Positions 37,701 to 51,740 of a stretch of DNA of 64,000 nucleotides are shown here, piece after piece; position 1 is the stretch's first letter; each line of letters opens with the position of its first letter. The stretch comes from Isoetes taiwanensis (lineage: Eukaryota; Streptophyta; Lycopodiopsida; Isoetales; Isoetaceae), in the NCBI GenBank assembly GCA_021234155.1, contig JAJEKV010000070.1:6444602-6508601 (forward strand), in the 5' to 3' direction. The notes beneath the pieces are model-generated. The model saw nothing but the letters and a program-made list of their open reading frames with translations. It had not been told where the DNA came from and searched no databases. Position numbers and translations under genes: made by a program.

Positions 37701-40700
37701 CCATTCAAGATGTATATTGATCATAATTTTATATATAGGATGTCGGACTCCATGGTGGCCGTGAAAACTTGAAAAGGGACTCCTCAAACGTGCTCGTAAG
37801 AGCTTCGGCACGCCATCTAAAGTTTCATTAGGGTGGTGATAAGGCTTACATTTTAAAGAACGTAGGATCCTGCAAGCAAGGAAAGGCACACGGAGTTTTG
37901 GCAAAGATTAGTGGAGTGCGCAAAGAGACGGACCATGGAGCTAACTCTAATTAGAAAAATTATGCATGGAATGTATTTTCCAATCTTAATATTCTATTAA
38001 ACATACAAAGGGACGGGAAACATAAAGAGGAATTCCTGGCCATTTGTTCTAAGATTTTGTATATGACAAGGCATGGGGTTTAGAATGAGGTAAATCTAAT
38101 ATATCGACGTTTATATGCCCATGGGCCTTGGTTTCCAGGTGTTGAATATGGCAGCCTTATAAAGGTGGAATACAAGGCATGGGAAAGTCCCACAAACAAG
38201 CTTAAGATGCATTTTCAAATGAAATACCAAAGAGAGGATCTTCTCTTACATCAAAGCCATTCAAACTGCCTTGGAATATGGTTTTGATAGAGGTTACTTA
38301 GCTAGGCATGAAAGGAATATTAGGAGGTAATAGCCAACCATGCTCTGGATTAATGCATTTAAAGAGGTCATTTCCAAAGCACAAAAGGAGCTGGTGGGGA
38401 GAAGTCCATAATGAGGGAAACATAACGCCAATGGAGGAGCAAAAGAGTGGAATTGGAAAAAAATATGTTGTATGCATTAGGCTTCTAATTTCCAGCATTT
38501 GGAGGTGAGCTTATATGACTTTTATGGCTTCATTATTTGCTTTTAGTTTACATAAATGCGAATTTTCGTTATTGTTTGTAGAGCCATATATTGCATTTTC
38601 TGTCATGCAAGTAAATCATTACATATTGTATTTTTACATGGTGTGGTGCCTCGCCAAGGCACTTTGCTCAGCGCATGGAACCCCTCACCTTGCCAGAGTA
38701 TGCCTCAAGTAGAAATTCGATAGGCTGAGAGCCAGACAAGGCAGTCTTGCCCGGCCATTTCTCTCAAGGCAAAGAGCTATGTAGTCAGTTTCTAGTGTAT
38801 AGGTTTGCAATGGCCAACATAATAAGTGCACTGCAGCTTATGGAAGGTGAAAGGAGGCTTGCATTAACAAGATAAAGGAGATTCATCAGGTGCTGACATG
38901 TACAGTGTCGATTTCCACCATTTCGGAATGCTCACGGAGGTTGTGGAGGAGTTCCAGGGCTTTGGGAGAAGCCAAACTCGGCACTTTGCCCCTATTAGCA
39001 GATTTGGCCCGACGTTATCGATTAACCAAGCAAGAGGTCACCAATGCTGCAAAATAAATACGACGTGTTCCGTCATAGGTTGATATTAATTTCCCTTTTG
39101 GTACTAACTTCGCTGGGATAAAAATGCAGGAGGCAGCACAAAGGGTACCGTACCTTGAGGTGAAAGCTCATGGCATATCCAGAGCATTGAGAGGACTGGC
39201 CCCTTACTACTACGGTGATGTGGAGAAGCTCTGTACCCCCATATATTATGTAACTGCCAAGATTCATGAAATGAGCAATAATAACCGGTCGGATCGCTAT
39301 TCGGTATGTGTTCAATCAATTCGGAATTGGCAACGCAAAAATATTCACATTGCCGAAAAATGGTTCCTTCCATTCCTTCACACAGCTTGGTAACCTAAGC
39401 AAGCAGCTGATGGGTACAAATTGTCTTATTTGATGTCGTGAAAATGATGATTACAATAAATAAAATCCAATAAGAACTAACATGATGTAAAGCTTTGTTT
39501 CCTGATACCGCTAGTTGAGGTTAGCTTAGATGATGGCAAAGAAAGGAAGTCTCGCTGGATAAATTTAACCAAAGTAAGGAGGATAATAATGTCATTTATG
39601 GGCAATCTCAAAACAGTATGGCAAACAGTGAGAGTTTTCTGCCACCAAGGGTTGAAAGGCAAAGCCTTGATTCAAGCTGCAAAATAATTGAAGGTCTGGG
39701 GGAAAATTCTGATGTAAGAGTTTGCGATTCTCGGGAGAGTCTGGCCCCAAAAGCAGCGTAATCTGATGGATTCTCACACAGTGAAGCCAGAATGGTCGTT
39801 TGCTTTATTAGGTATGTTGCCTATTTATTGCTTATGAATTAAGTCCACAATGCTAATTCATGGAACATGCAAAAGAGCTATTTTTAGCTTACGAGCTCCT
39901 CGGACTTTAAAGGTTGTTGTGGCCGGAGCCATGGTTCACTCCCAAGTAATTTTGATCAAGGAGGGATCACTTTGTCAAAGGTGTTTCTTGTGGATGATAC
40001 ATTTGCAGGAACATCCACTTGTTTTGATTTAAGCCAATGAATGCTACAAGAAATGTGCTAAAACCGTGAAAGAATGCTAACAATATGAAAACCTATTATG
40101 TTCTCCAGATTTGGTTCACCCCAAGGAATTTGATCTTGATAGCGGAAACTCTTTATTTCATATTGGGTGTTTTGGATCTAATTCTGATGGCCGCTTATGA
40201 TTTATTTTACAAGAATGATAATTTTAGTTTTAATGTATGTGCATGGGTGCACTGCAAAATCAATGTAAGAGCATCAAACTACTGCTTCTACAAACAACAT
40301 TGAAAGAATGCCGCATGAATATTTAGAATTATAGAAGCCGTAACACCCGTATTAAGTCTGTATATGCAGATAAAATTAATTGCAAGTTCTGTGGATGCTA
40401 AGAGACGTATAGCATTCTATTCAATATTCCCCAAATGCTGGGGGGATATATCAGGACACAAAATGTTTCCATAATCAAACAACAAGAATAGCAATATATT
40501 AATATATTAATGTTTGTAATTTGATCACATCAAACAGCCGCCAAACATGAGCAAAGACTTAGTTCGGTTGCAAAGATTAATAAAATCATTTAACCTAGTG
40601 ACAGCATGCACCGCGGTAAACTCTGTTTTAAACCAATATATCCATGCACTCAAAATTTTCCGACATTGGTTTTAAAATGCCAAGATGGCGAGCATATGAT

Positions 40701-43700
40701 ATCTAGAGGGTGGTGATGAGGTATCAAGTCAAACAATGATGGAACTGCATTTAGTAACACAATAAACAACCTGGAGTCCTTCCAACATGGGGAGTTCAAG
40801 TACATTGCATGCAAATACAAATACCGCTAATTGCTCAAGCAACTAATGAAGTGAGTACAATACCCCTTGTAGCCCGTGAGCAGATGGAATGCATGTATTG
40901 GTGGCTGGTATCAATATTGCCGGGTTTTCAGTGCACACGCGGTGAGTGGTGACAGAAGATTCGAACGCTTTTCCACAAACATCATATTTTAGTTGTTCTT
41001 TATCCAAAAATCCATTTTAGAGCATTAATTCTCAAAAGCAAATTACCTTTACATTTGCACCCCAAGAGAACTTCGTAGGTCTTTCTTCCTTTAAGGTCAT
41101 CCATACAAAATAATATGAGCCTAAGAATATTAATTTGTATAAATGTGCATTAAAAATGACAGAGGAGGAAGAAAACTAAACAAATGTGGGAGAAAGAGAA
41201 ATTCACGCATTTAGAGTAAGGTTCTCCAATTATAAAAAACATATGGGTCACTGACCCAGAAATGATATAAGTGGCTCACCATAATTATGCTTATTTTAAG
41301 TTTCATTTGCATGTTTAAACTTATTCTCAGATTTCATCATATCACAAACAATAATCAAACATTTGTAGAAACAAAAGCCTGCATTTAAAAATCCCTATAA
41401 CAAAGCAAATATTCAAAGATGCAACCCTACATAATCAGGTGCACTTGTCTATAAGCCAAATTGCAGAGATCCTGTGCCTTTACTTATCACTTCTGTCACA
41501 TCAAACAAAAGTTATCATCACCATAACTAAGCCTAACCTAGGTAAGCCAAAGCAATTCAATTCTGTACTATAAGAACTCTTCACCTCTTAATCTACGCCC
41601 CAAGACAAGCTGTAAAAAGGATCTTATCGTCCCTATTCCCATGCTTTGGCCCCGCAAGTATATTTGATACAAACCAAAAACTTGAGAGAAGATCCCATTG
41701 GTGGTGGAGGCATTAATGTTGACAAGATGGCTAATATGGGAAAAATTTAAATGTAATCGGTGACAAAGATATTGCGCCTTCCATTAAGACTCAAAGCTAG
41801 GATCGACTGCCACTGGGTGTGGAGTCGCATCCATAATATATTCAAGGAATATTTCATAAATAACATGCATTTCAAACCTCTTGGAATTGAAATCTAAATT
41901 CAACCAAAAAGCTCGCTTTTTCTTTTTCCATCTTTTATATATCTCTAAATCACACTTAATTTAGATGTTGAATCCTCAAAGTATGTGAAACATACAACTT
42001 CAAATTAATTTGAACATTCTCACTATATCCCACCTTCTTATCGCCCTTAAGAAATAAAAACTGAAAATTCATTAAGGGACTCTAAGAACTTCTGGTGATT
42101 CTAGAAGTGTCCATCCTTTCCATATCCAAGGATTTTGCACGCTTACCTAAAGATTCCATACTTAATTGCATAGAATCAGCCCTAATGATATGTCTCTTCC
42201 ACAGTGTTTCCAACACTATCTACCCATTTTCCATTGCTTTTATGCCAGTTGAATAAAGAAATTGCAATAGAGCATCCGCTTTGGAAAATTCTATATCCGG
42301 AGAATTTACATCTTGTCATGATTTGTATAACATGCTGCAAAAATAAAAGAGATTTACTTCTATTTAAAAAATAAAGTCACGAGGCCTACTTTGGCATCTA
42401 GTTAATCACCGCTTCATGAATCTCTCTTTCCCATTCACCCAAGAATATCTTGTTTAAAGATGCCTACCTTTAACATTTCCTCTCAAATGTATAGGTCTCC
42501 ATGTAATCTTCAATGTCAGACTTCTTTGAACATGAAGGCAAATTACACGAAGGGAAATGAAAGCTTTCACCCAATTCTAACACCACTCTCCTCAGCCATC
42601 AGTTTCCTTCCTACTTCGAGTAGGCAACGATAAGGTAAACAATGTGCATGTCACTAATACCACCGCATTAAAGTGGCAATGTAGGTGCATCTGCTAAGGG
42701 CTAACTTTCTATATTGCCACTTGGTATTGTGTAATGGATACTTGTGAACTGCATAATCATTCCCTTGGTGGAAGACAAAGCAACATTAGGATACAAACAA
42801 ATTACAAATATGATGATGACTCAAAGATAATTCTGTTACGCTTTGATTGAGTTTTGTCCCTAAACTCGTATGAATGAGCATAATTGGTATCTAACTTCTT
42901 CTTGGAAAACTGAACCTGCTTTGGTAATATCTTAAGTCATCATATCTGGGGCCATAAGCATAAGTCTGATTACAAAAGCTCATCTACACATCTACCACCT
43001 TCCCTAAGCACAAATCCTACAACACGCGTCTTTCCTCCAACGTGTGCGTTTCAAATCATTGCTCTCTCTTTACAATAATTTGCCACGCTATTTGGTCCGG
43101 GATTGTCACCTAAGATCCAAGAGATATATGCATATCACCCATTTACCACTATCATCCGTTGTATTTCTCTCTCAAAATAACTTGACTAACTTCAATTGCT
43201 TTCCAGCCTATAGTTCACTAGCATGAAGATAATCTATTCTCTACAATCTAAAAAGTTCTTAAACTGGTCGTAATAACAATCATACTAAAGATCTCTATGG
43301 AGTCACCAGGGTGATCAAAAAGAAAGATACCATGGTCTCATGAAATCCTATGCATGTAAGTAACATGTTAACGCTTGTCACACAAAGTTCTCAAGAAAAT
43401 GCAATTCCATTGATTGAATGAAGTATAGCAATATTAGAAGAAAAATTGATAGGATGAGCTTATGCCGTGAAATAATCTATCAAACTTTAAATACATCCAA
43501 CCCTATTTTTCAGAGCAACACTTTACACTCAAAATTGTCTTCAGCGTTTCCCAGATTTAAGAATCTCTGTATGTTAATCCTGCAGTATAAAACTCCAGTT
43601 CCTGTATCTCTTGAATGTACTACACTGCTTGTAATGTGCGATTTCTTTTAACGTGAAATGTTATAAAAGGGCAAATTTTGCATATGGTATAGAACAAATT

Positions 43701-44280
43701 TCCACCTTGACTATGCATTTATTTGGTTTTGTAAGCGTAGGATCCTGCAAGGCTTACTTTTGAAGAAGCAGAACAACAAAGAAAACCAAAGACAGAGAAC
43801 TACCTGCAAACCAAAGTTCATATTCTCAAATGCTCCTCAAGCAATCAAAGCTCAACCAAATTCAGTTGATTAACCAAAGAGTCTCTGGCGGCTATAACTA
43901 GAGATAAACGTGAAAAAATCATGCACATCCAAACGATTGAAGAATTTATGCATGACTAGGCACTGCGGAGACAAAATCAGCATCTATGGATGGAGCATGG
44001 CCACTCTAACCATAGAACATCATCTCCACCCTTCCCCTGGTGAAGGCATCTCGAAGTTCTCGAGTCGGCATCCCCGAAGCCTCAGCTCTGGAGGAAAAAA
44101 CCAACCAATCTAAGGCTTAAACTTTGGGCCCAAAATTTCAGGGTCATCAATAATAACATAATAAATACAAAATGCATTTAATACTATAATAAATACAAAT
44201 GCATTTAAGAAAATGAGTGGTTGAGGTGCCAATGTAATAATGGGGATTCGATTAACTCTAAATTAACTCTTTGATTACAT
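34731..44280. other. No recognisable gene; TE-graveyard-like DNA
   Basis: This long stretch has many short frames (for example 35649-35915, 35749-36036 and 39124-39393 plus) but no motif I recognise, and no matching long terminal repeats. CpG is moderately frequent at about 36400-37900 and low after 38000. Most likely it consists of old, unrecognisable repeats. Confidence 0.35.
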
Positions 44281-44291
44281 CTCAAATGCCT

Positions 44292-44573
44292 ATGTGGAAT
44301 TTTTAGGAATTTCCAATAGGATAAAACTAGATTTCAAATTAATCAATGATTCTATTCCCATATGAGATATGTATATTGATACATCATTATGCTTCACAAT
44401 TAGGCTTAGTGTACTACAATGTGCAAGAGTGCTATATGAAACAGTGCCATATATGGTAAAATAAGGTGCAATATCTCCTATAGAGATGAGATTCCAAACA
44501 CCCTCCCCGCAATCCTTTTGAAGCCTTTGAACAAAAATAATTGTGACCATATTTAAAGATGCTCCAACTTTCA
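44292..44573 (-). repeat. Copia LTR (3' in element sense)
   Basis: Diverged partner of the LTR at 48516-48823. On the minus strand it begins TGAAAGTTGGAGC directly after a purine run (AGTCTGAGGAAAGGGA, about 44574-44589) that fits a polypurine tract. The outer edge near 44292 is approximate. Confidence 0.55.
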
Positions 44574-47500
44574 TCCCTTTCCTCAGACTTTTAATTCAGT
44601 GCTTGGACTAAAAACCTTTAGGTTAAAAGCAGAAAAACCCAAGCACTTCTTAACAACTCAAGTAATAACAAATAAAAGATTCAATAATTCCAAGAGCCGC
44701 TTTTGCATATCTCTTGTTTCAAGTCCTCATGCTTTGGTCATAAGATGTCAAGAACTATCGCTGGACAAGTGGACAATATTTAAGTACAATAGTCTTTCTT
44801 TCTGCATTTCCAATCTGATATATACGATAGCGTAGCTCAATATGTTTAGATTTAGAATGGAAAAAACTCTCATCTTTTGTTAATGCAATCGTGATTTCTG
44901 ATTATCATTAATAAGGAGAGAGTAGGTCTACCTTAATGCAAACAATCCATGAATCGGCCGCACCAAACCAATTTCTCTCACGGCAAACTGACAAAGAAAT
45001 ATACCGCTTTCTGCAGGAAATGTAAATACATCGCTATGATCAGATAAATCTAATCAAAGATTCAGAGAAGCCTAGCAAAGCCAATATATCAATATCATCT
45101 CCGCTTTTGTGTACAAATAATAAATCCAGCTGTGAAGTGCCTTTCAAGTATCTCTAAAACTGCTTAGCGTATTCAAATGAACTCGCTCCGTGATTGGTCA
45201 TGAATTGAACAAGAGTATTAGCAAATATAATTCAATATCAGTATGAAAGGTATTGATGAATACATCAATGCACCAAACCAAACTAGCATAGGACATTTTT
45301 TTCATTTGGGTAATCTTTCTTCATAAGTGTAAGGACTTTGTTTCATAAAGTTTGAAGATCTGAACTAGGCAAATAAGAGGGAGTACTTTCCATTTTGGTC
45401 GCTAAGAAGGCCAAACTTTCAATGAGCCGAGGATATATGTGTAGGCAGAGGAATTGTATCTAAGTCTACTATCCAAAAGTCATAGATAATAAAACTTTCA
45501 TGTGATGTAAGTAGGGTAAATCATTACAAACAAAAAAATGTATCATCGACATATAAGGCAATGAAAACAAATAAGACCTTCTCCTTTGAAGTAAATATTC
45601 AAATCATCTTACATCTAGAAAGGAATCCAACCAAGTCCTCTCTATTCAAGTGTTCTAATGTTAGAGCACATCCTCCATAGAAATTGGACTATCACCGTGA
45701 TATTCTAATATCCACATCAGGTCGGCTTTCATGCCTCGACGTAATAACATCATCATGAGCAACCTCATGAATAATTTCCATTAAGACTCAAAATGATCTT
45801 CTCATCAATATTAGCAAATTAGAACAAAGCTCTATGACATCAAGAGTAAAGGCATTCAGTGAATAGAGCAGAGTGCTGATATGAGCATGATTTCATCAAT
45901 AGAAAGTCATCCCCAAATTGATATATTTTGGCATTGAGAAGGATTCAATAAAATAGCTTCCTTTAGCAAAATCATCATTTTTTACTCTTCTGTGAGGAAA
46001 TATACAAGCAGATATCAAACTGAAAATCAGATAAAATTGGCAACATTTTGGGTCAATAGCGCACTGCTTCTAATGAAGTTTTGCCTTTCAATAAAATCAA
46101 GTAAGCACCTGCAGTACACGCTAGCTGCCTAACAACTTCCTCGATATAAAACATATCCAAATTAATATGAGTAAGCATGCAATGCACCACATTCATGAGC
46201 GAAAGCAATTCTTCCTCCTCAAAGAATACTCATCCGTTGAGAGAATAAGGTGCAATATATTCAAGAACAATGCCTGAATTCTAGCAACAAACTTAAGGAC
46301 TTAAACTTGCCAAATTACTAATATCACTTCCACAATCAACTTATTGTTCTAGTTTGAACTCCTATCATCTTTTGGAAGTACAAGACCGATAATACTTCAA
46401 GTTTTCTAGTAATAGTACATAAATGTATAACCAAAGAGAATCACAAAATTATAGAAGGCCCACAAAGTTTAGAATCCATCTGGGCCTAAGACTCGCTTAG
46501 CAATTTTATATCTTTCCTGCAGAGAACAGCAATGCGGCTTAACCAATAACATATATTCTTACAAGCATTCAATACTCCACAAGGTTATCACAAACCATGT
46601 CCAAAGAGTTTTGGTGTTAGCATGACCAAAACGTCGATGCCACAAAGTACCGATATCATCACTCAAGGAGATATCATATCATTCATCTCAGTTTATAAAG
46701 ATTGCCTTTACGAAAAGTCAGAAAGGTTTTCATTTGACACTATATCTTAAAAGAGGCTCTATGCATTTCTGAAAGAGCAATAAAGAACTAGGCATCACCA
46801 CCACATAGTGTTAGACCCAACTTTTGCACGAGGGTCACAAGGAAATCCTATCTAGATGCCAAACAACAACATGACAAGCTGACACAAAAAGTAAGCGTTG
46901 GTTTGTTAAATTCAATAAGAAAAATCTATAGCATTGAGGCAAGAAATAGAATGGGGCACACACATTGAAATTCAACACTAAACCAATATCCACATATGCA
47001 AAATTTCATGCCTCAAATAATCATCCTTAATCAACATTCAAGGAAAGTGTTAGCTTCTGAAGCACATTATATACATCTCTTTACCAGGTGGACTCATGAT
47101 GGAATTCCAAGAAAATTCTATGCTATGTAGCAATGTGAATAACATTCATCTCCAGTCAATTTTCAAGAAAACTTTCCAATTAGAGATATTCAATCACCAA
47201 TCTCCCAAAGAGATTTTGTAATTTCAAAGAAGCCAATCTCCAATGAGATTTTCCTAATGTCGAAGTCAAATCTGAATGAGATGTTTAATTAGATATCACA
47301 ATTTCTAATCAGCTTCCAAGGAGATTACTTTGCTAAATTTCTAGTTTGTACTATGTATTTGTCAATTTTTGGAATGACATATCTTCTTGGCTTTGTATCT
47401 CCAATGAGATTTCATTGATAATAATTAGCAATCAGAATTCATCTTACACAAGATAGTAGAACGATATGACATATGCCAAAATATGATATCTGCCATCACC

Positions 47501-48500
47501 ATATATGCTAGGAGCATGTACAAATATTATCATTCACTTCAATCCACGATATATATACCGTAGCTGCTAAAAAAGACATCCATTAAAGAAATTAATCTGT
47601 TCCTCGACATATTGAATACAAACCAATAAACACACACACTGCCGTTCTTTACCATAACTTGTCTTTATGCAATAGCCAAACTAAAGGAACATTAATCCAC
47701 ACCAAGAATAATACTGCTATTACGCAAAGATCAAATGCGATTTCTCAATAGCATATGTGATAACTTGAACCCGCTTAAAATTCCTACACATGATAATCAA
47801 ATCCTGTACATCTTCATGCTATCATACTTGAACTTTCACACGTAGTTCCACTATTTAAAACTTCCATGCTTAACTCTCCCATGATTCAAGACTTCATGTT
47901 TAAACTTTCATGATCCAAGACTTCCATGCTTAACTTTCTGATTCAAGCAGACTTCATACTAATCATAGGGTATTTAACATCCTGGACATGGCTAAAGGCA
48001 ATGCATATCCAACTAGTTAAGAGCAAACTCTTGTGTAAGGAATCTCCCATTGTAGGTAAGATTTCTGTAACACCTCAATCCCTCTCTTCACCAGAAAGCA
48101 AGAGATGACAAAGTCTTCAGCTTCAAATGTGGAGGTTTTTAGACTATTACAGCATGCTACCAATAGCTATTAGGAATCAAGAGGCAATCAAAGAGTTTAA
48201 TGTTAAAAGCTAGTTAGGCTATATCTTCAGATCCACAATGATGGTTTCAGGAAGATTCAGACGGGATTAAAAGGATATGTATTAATCATCAACAAGTAAT
48301 ACTACTTTATCTCTAACAAATAACAAAGAATCTAATCCATCCAACCGAACGACCAGCAGACCCAGAATGAAATGGAATGGAATGGATTCCTCCTGACTTG
48401 AATGGATGAATCTGATCTGAGGGCCTTTTGTGACTCCATAATGCGACTTCTACTGCTTGCATCAAACATGTAACTAATGCTTAGTAGACTGTATAACGAA

Positions 48501-48515
48501 TCCTGGCTCATACCA
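48501..48515 (-). other. Primer-binding site of the copia element
   Basis: The minus strand reads TGGTATGAGCCAGGA immediately after the LTR end ...CTAACA. It resembles the plant copia primer site complementary to the initiator-Met tRNA 3' end (TGGTATCAGAGC), with mismatches from decay or a variant primer. Confidence 0.65.
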
Positions 48516-48823
48516 TGTTAGAAATATGAGAGACACACAAAATCCTTTTCCTGGCAAAGCAAGATCATATTTCATTCATGAGATACATATTTATGATCAA
48601 TATGCTCACAATTAGCTAATGCTTTGCCAACAGGTGAGTACATATGTGAAATGTGCCATATGTAAGAGGTGCTGGTAAGGTGCAGTTATCTCCTAGAAAG
48701 GAGATTCCAAAGCAGATTTGCTGCAAAGCCAATCCCAAGGAAAGATTGAAATTTCTTCTGTTTTATAAAAGCTTTTAAATTGCCCAAGTATTCTAGATCT
48801 TGCTAACCATTTTCAAATCCTAC
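48516..48823 (-). repeat. Copia LTR (5' in element sense)
   Basis: In plus orientation it begins TGTTAGAAATATGAGAGACA at 48516, adjacent to the primer site. It shares with 44292-44573 the blocks GCTTCACAATTAG/GCTCACAATTAG, AAGGTGCA-TATCTCCTA and GAGATTCCAAA. The outer boundary near 48823 is approximate. Confidence 0.65.
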
Positions 48824-49036
48824 ATTTTGAGGATGGCCCAAATGATCTCTCAACCTCCTACTGACAAGCTTTCCCTAAGCAAAGAATTGTAAGCCAAATA
48901 GTCCATTTACAGAAGTCCTTGACAAGAATTCCAAAGATACTTGGCTAATCAATATAAACTATTCTTTCAGATATGGTAAAATCTTAAGAGGCTGCCTTGG
49001 TCTTGCACGATGTGCCACTTTTCTGTCAAGAGGAAA

Positions 49037-50280
49037 TTTTGATGTCCTGTTAATTCATCACAAATTTCTGAATGCCTGACGCTGATGCCGTGCCTCATAT
49101 TCCCTGGCCCTCATATTCCTCTCAAAGAACGATCTATCAAATTTTTCAAGGTCATAGAATACTCATTTTGAACTTCTCTCCGAGTTCACCCTTTATCGTC
49201 TCAATTTTCCAACAAGTTTCTTTCCCTGATTTAGTAAGAATTCGGGAACATAAAACCCCAAAGCTAAAGACATCCACCTTCTGTCAGAGTTAGTCCCTCC
49301 CCATTCAATATCTCTGTGGCTGTACATGGGTGTGCCTCTCCCGGTCGTATTGCCTGGTTCTAAAATTGGTCTCACACACCAAAGTCACCTAACTCGATAA
49401 GCAAACTCCGATCCGCCTTACCTTGCATTTCAAGATATTATCCTACTTTCATATCTCTAAGACTATTATCATGTAAATGTTTCATGGCTTTTGCACTCTG
49501 TAGTAAGGATGTCCACAACCTTTAAAAGGGTCTCGCCTCCCCTGTCTTCCTAAGAGACACTCAAGATTTTATCCATGAGTTCTAAAACAAAGCACTTGCC
49601 TTCTCTCAGGACATCATTTCCATAAATGTTCTCCCTCACATAATGTCCCAGAAGCCAGAATGCTTTCCGCATCATTCCCAAAGCTACTCCCTCTCCCAAA
49701 TAATTAGGAAGGAATGTTAGATCTCTTGCTTTTCTAAATGCATATTTTCCTGTGGAAAACTCTACATAATGTTGGGATTTGGGAACAATTAAACATAATA
49801 TCCGGGAAGATTTCCAATGGCACATTATCCAGAAAGACTCTAAATTTTATCACAAGCTTGTTCTTGTTCAGGTTTCCATAGAAATGCCGTGAAAGTACTG
49901 CACCGTATTTCCACCTTATCCTTCTAACTGGACGACATCAGCTTAACTTTGATCAAGGCTTCAAACTGCTTATGTTCTATCTTTGGGCTTTCATACTACG
50001 TGATATTCCGTGGAAAGTGAGGAAATATAGTTGGGATCATTTACACATTTGAGAATACTTTTCCGAACATCATCATAATTTCACCAAATTGCCCTAAACT
50101 GCATTTAGAATTATGAAAAGCAAACCTCGAGAAGCTTTGCTCGCAGATAGGTGAAGGATTGTCTCGTGATGCTTCCTTCCAGACTCTAAGCAACTCTTCT
50201 CCGATCGAGAAATGCATGGACCTGTATGTATTTCCGTGGAAGGAATCTAATCCATAGCCTACATATTGTGCCACTGAATA
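49037..50280 (-). pseudogene. Protein kinase pseudogene (TKL-like)
   Basis: Minus-strand remains of a kinase domain in several frames. In gene order: an uncertain N-terminal part (50274-50041 open frame and a FLWKPEQEQACDKI-like stretch near 49880); the hinge CFVLELMDK near 49595-49570; KAMKHLHDNS followed by a damaged catalytic loop (LRDMKV instead of HRDxK) near 49490-49440; a QSLLIKL-type strand with a DFG motif near 49390; RGTPMY near 49330 with the APE region mutated; GGTNSDRR and a VDVFSFGV-like segment in another frame near 49290; and an LIDR...ICDEL end near 49090-49040. At DNA level it matches 62857-63275 closely. It lacks an intact HRD and APE and has frameshifts, so it cannot encode an active kinase. 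The hinge and activation-loop wording fits plant TKL kinases, but I cannot fix the subfamily. Confidence 0.8.
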
Positions 50281-50700
50281 AACCCAGATTTGGTACCAAA
50301 AAACACCATTCTCATAGATCGGGCCTTTTGCTTTCTAGTATGTCAACCTTCATAAAGAGCTCATTATGTTAGCCTCATTTCCTTTCTCCTTGTATACCTT
50401 GATTAGCTTCCTGCTTAATTCTGGAAAAGGAAGCCATAGCCTTTGTTGCAAAATGGTGGTAACTTATGGGATTGAGTATGTTATTAATGGTGTTTAGCCG
50501 CTAATGGGCAATAAGGTACCTTTATTGTCCAATGTCATATCAGTACCACACGCCGTAAAATTTCCGCCAGACCCTGTGTAGTAGTTTTATATCGCGAAGA
50601 CTCAATGCTTAAACATTGTTGGCATACCTATAATTTGTCTTGCTTTCTTTTACATTTAAACAATATTCTTTAAAGGTCTAGCCGATTGTCGGGCATAGCT

Positions 50701-50860
50701 TGGGACTCTACATTGTAGTGTGGGACTTTCCATATTTATTTCCTTCCAGTTTTACCCAAGACTTTAGGTTCATTCAATTCACAAGCAGCTTTGGGACTGG
50801 TTGTAGTGTGGACTCTCCATATTTATCTTCCTTTCCATTCCTTCGCAACATTTTAGCTAA
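50701..50860 (+). repeat. Tandem duplication, ~91-bp unit (2 copies)
   Basis: TGGGACTCTACATTGTAGTG at 50701 and TGGGACTGGTTGTAGTG at 50792, each followed by TGGACT-TCCATATTTAT and CTTCC. Two diverged copies. Confidence 0.7.
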
Positions 50861-51249
50861 GATTAGAACAGATTATTGTCCAGAGATCGGACAGTGATAA
50901 TTTCTTTAAGCTTATTTAATTCCCATTCTCCGCTAATTAGAATCAGAATGTAAATCAAGCCATAATATTGGCTAGAGTCACAATGCAACATTTGGCTTTC
51001 CTAATATTTCATTGCTGGGCGTAAGGCATGTGATTGCATTAACCTTTATAAACAATTCTAGATTGTAATAAATAAAACCATGCAATATGATGACTATGGG
51101 TGCACTGTGAAAACTCAATGGAGGGAGTTAAAGAGGGTAATTTTATCATTCCATATAAGAGACGGTATAAAAAGCTAAGGTGGTGGAATAAATTATTGCC
51201 AATGCCCTCGTTGTTTAAAGTGGTTACCAAGCTTTGAACAATTCCTCAA

Positions 51250-51740
51250 ATCATCGTCCTCGCATCATCCGGCCCTGTTACTTAGATCTGGAATCAGAGA
51301 CAAATAGACAAGACTTCTGCTATGGCAATGTACCGGTGTACCAACTTTGGATTTGGGATACGCTTATCCACAAATTCATACAAAGATGTTCCTCTTTTCC
51401 TCCATTACATTTGCGTTCTACAGTGTGTTGTCCTTGGACTTCTAAATATTGCTACAACTTATACCAGACCTGACCTATCTAAGCCAATACCATGTTGATC
51501 CGAAGCAATTACATTGTTCTTAAACTGTCTCCTTTGCTATCTTGCTGGAACAACTCTTCATGGCTTATTTTATCAGAGCAAAGACACTCCTTTCTTGTAC
51601 AGATTCTTTGGTGCTGACTGGGAAGGGAATACAGATGATCAAAAATCCACTCTTGAATTTATTTCACGTTTGAAATGCACCAACTCAACCTACAACTCAC
51701 AGTGGCATTTATTCATAGTCGTGTCAATCTGGTCAGTATA
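51250..51740 (+). mobile_element. Copia RT/RNase H fragment
   Basis: Plus-strand scrap of a Ty1/copia pol gene. A YTRPDLS segment (about 51457-51477) is followed, after a frameshift and stop, by CYLAGTTLHGLFYQ (about 51535-51576) and then GADWEGNTDDQKSTLEFISR (about 51610-51670). These equal the TRPDL, RYLxGTxxxGLxY and ADWAGNxxDRKSTSGFxF positions of copia RNase H, where the Asp of ADW is catalytic. No LTR, integrase or RT core was found around it, and it lies in the opposite orientation to the element at 44.3-48.8 kb, so it is a separate, truncated insertion. Confidence 0.85.

Larger units (their letters stand above)
44292..48823 (-). mobile_element. Degenerate Ty1/copia retrotransposon
   Basis: Minus-strand element of about 4.5 kb flanked by diverged LTRs. 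In element order: LTR (from ~48823 down to 48516), primer site, a gag-position region without recognisable motifs, a pre-integrase segment near 46650-46600 (LWHRRFGHANTKTL, the HxxxH-type zinc-binding start), an integrase C-terminal part near 46277-46225 (GIVLEYIAPYS), RT active-site motif FIALYVDD near 45560-45539, then MKKMSYASLV near 45310-45280 and RYLKGTSQLD near 45160-45113 typical of the RT/RNase H junction. The order integrase-RT-RNase H is diagnostic of Ty1/copia rather than Ty3/gypsy. All domains are split by stops and frameshifts, so the element is dead. LTR divergence is high, indicating an old insertion. No target duplication could be identified with confidence. Confidence 0.8.
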
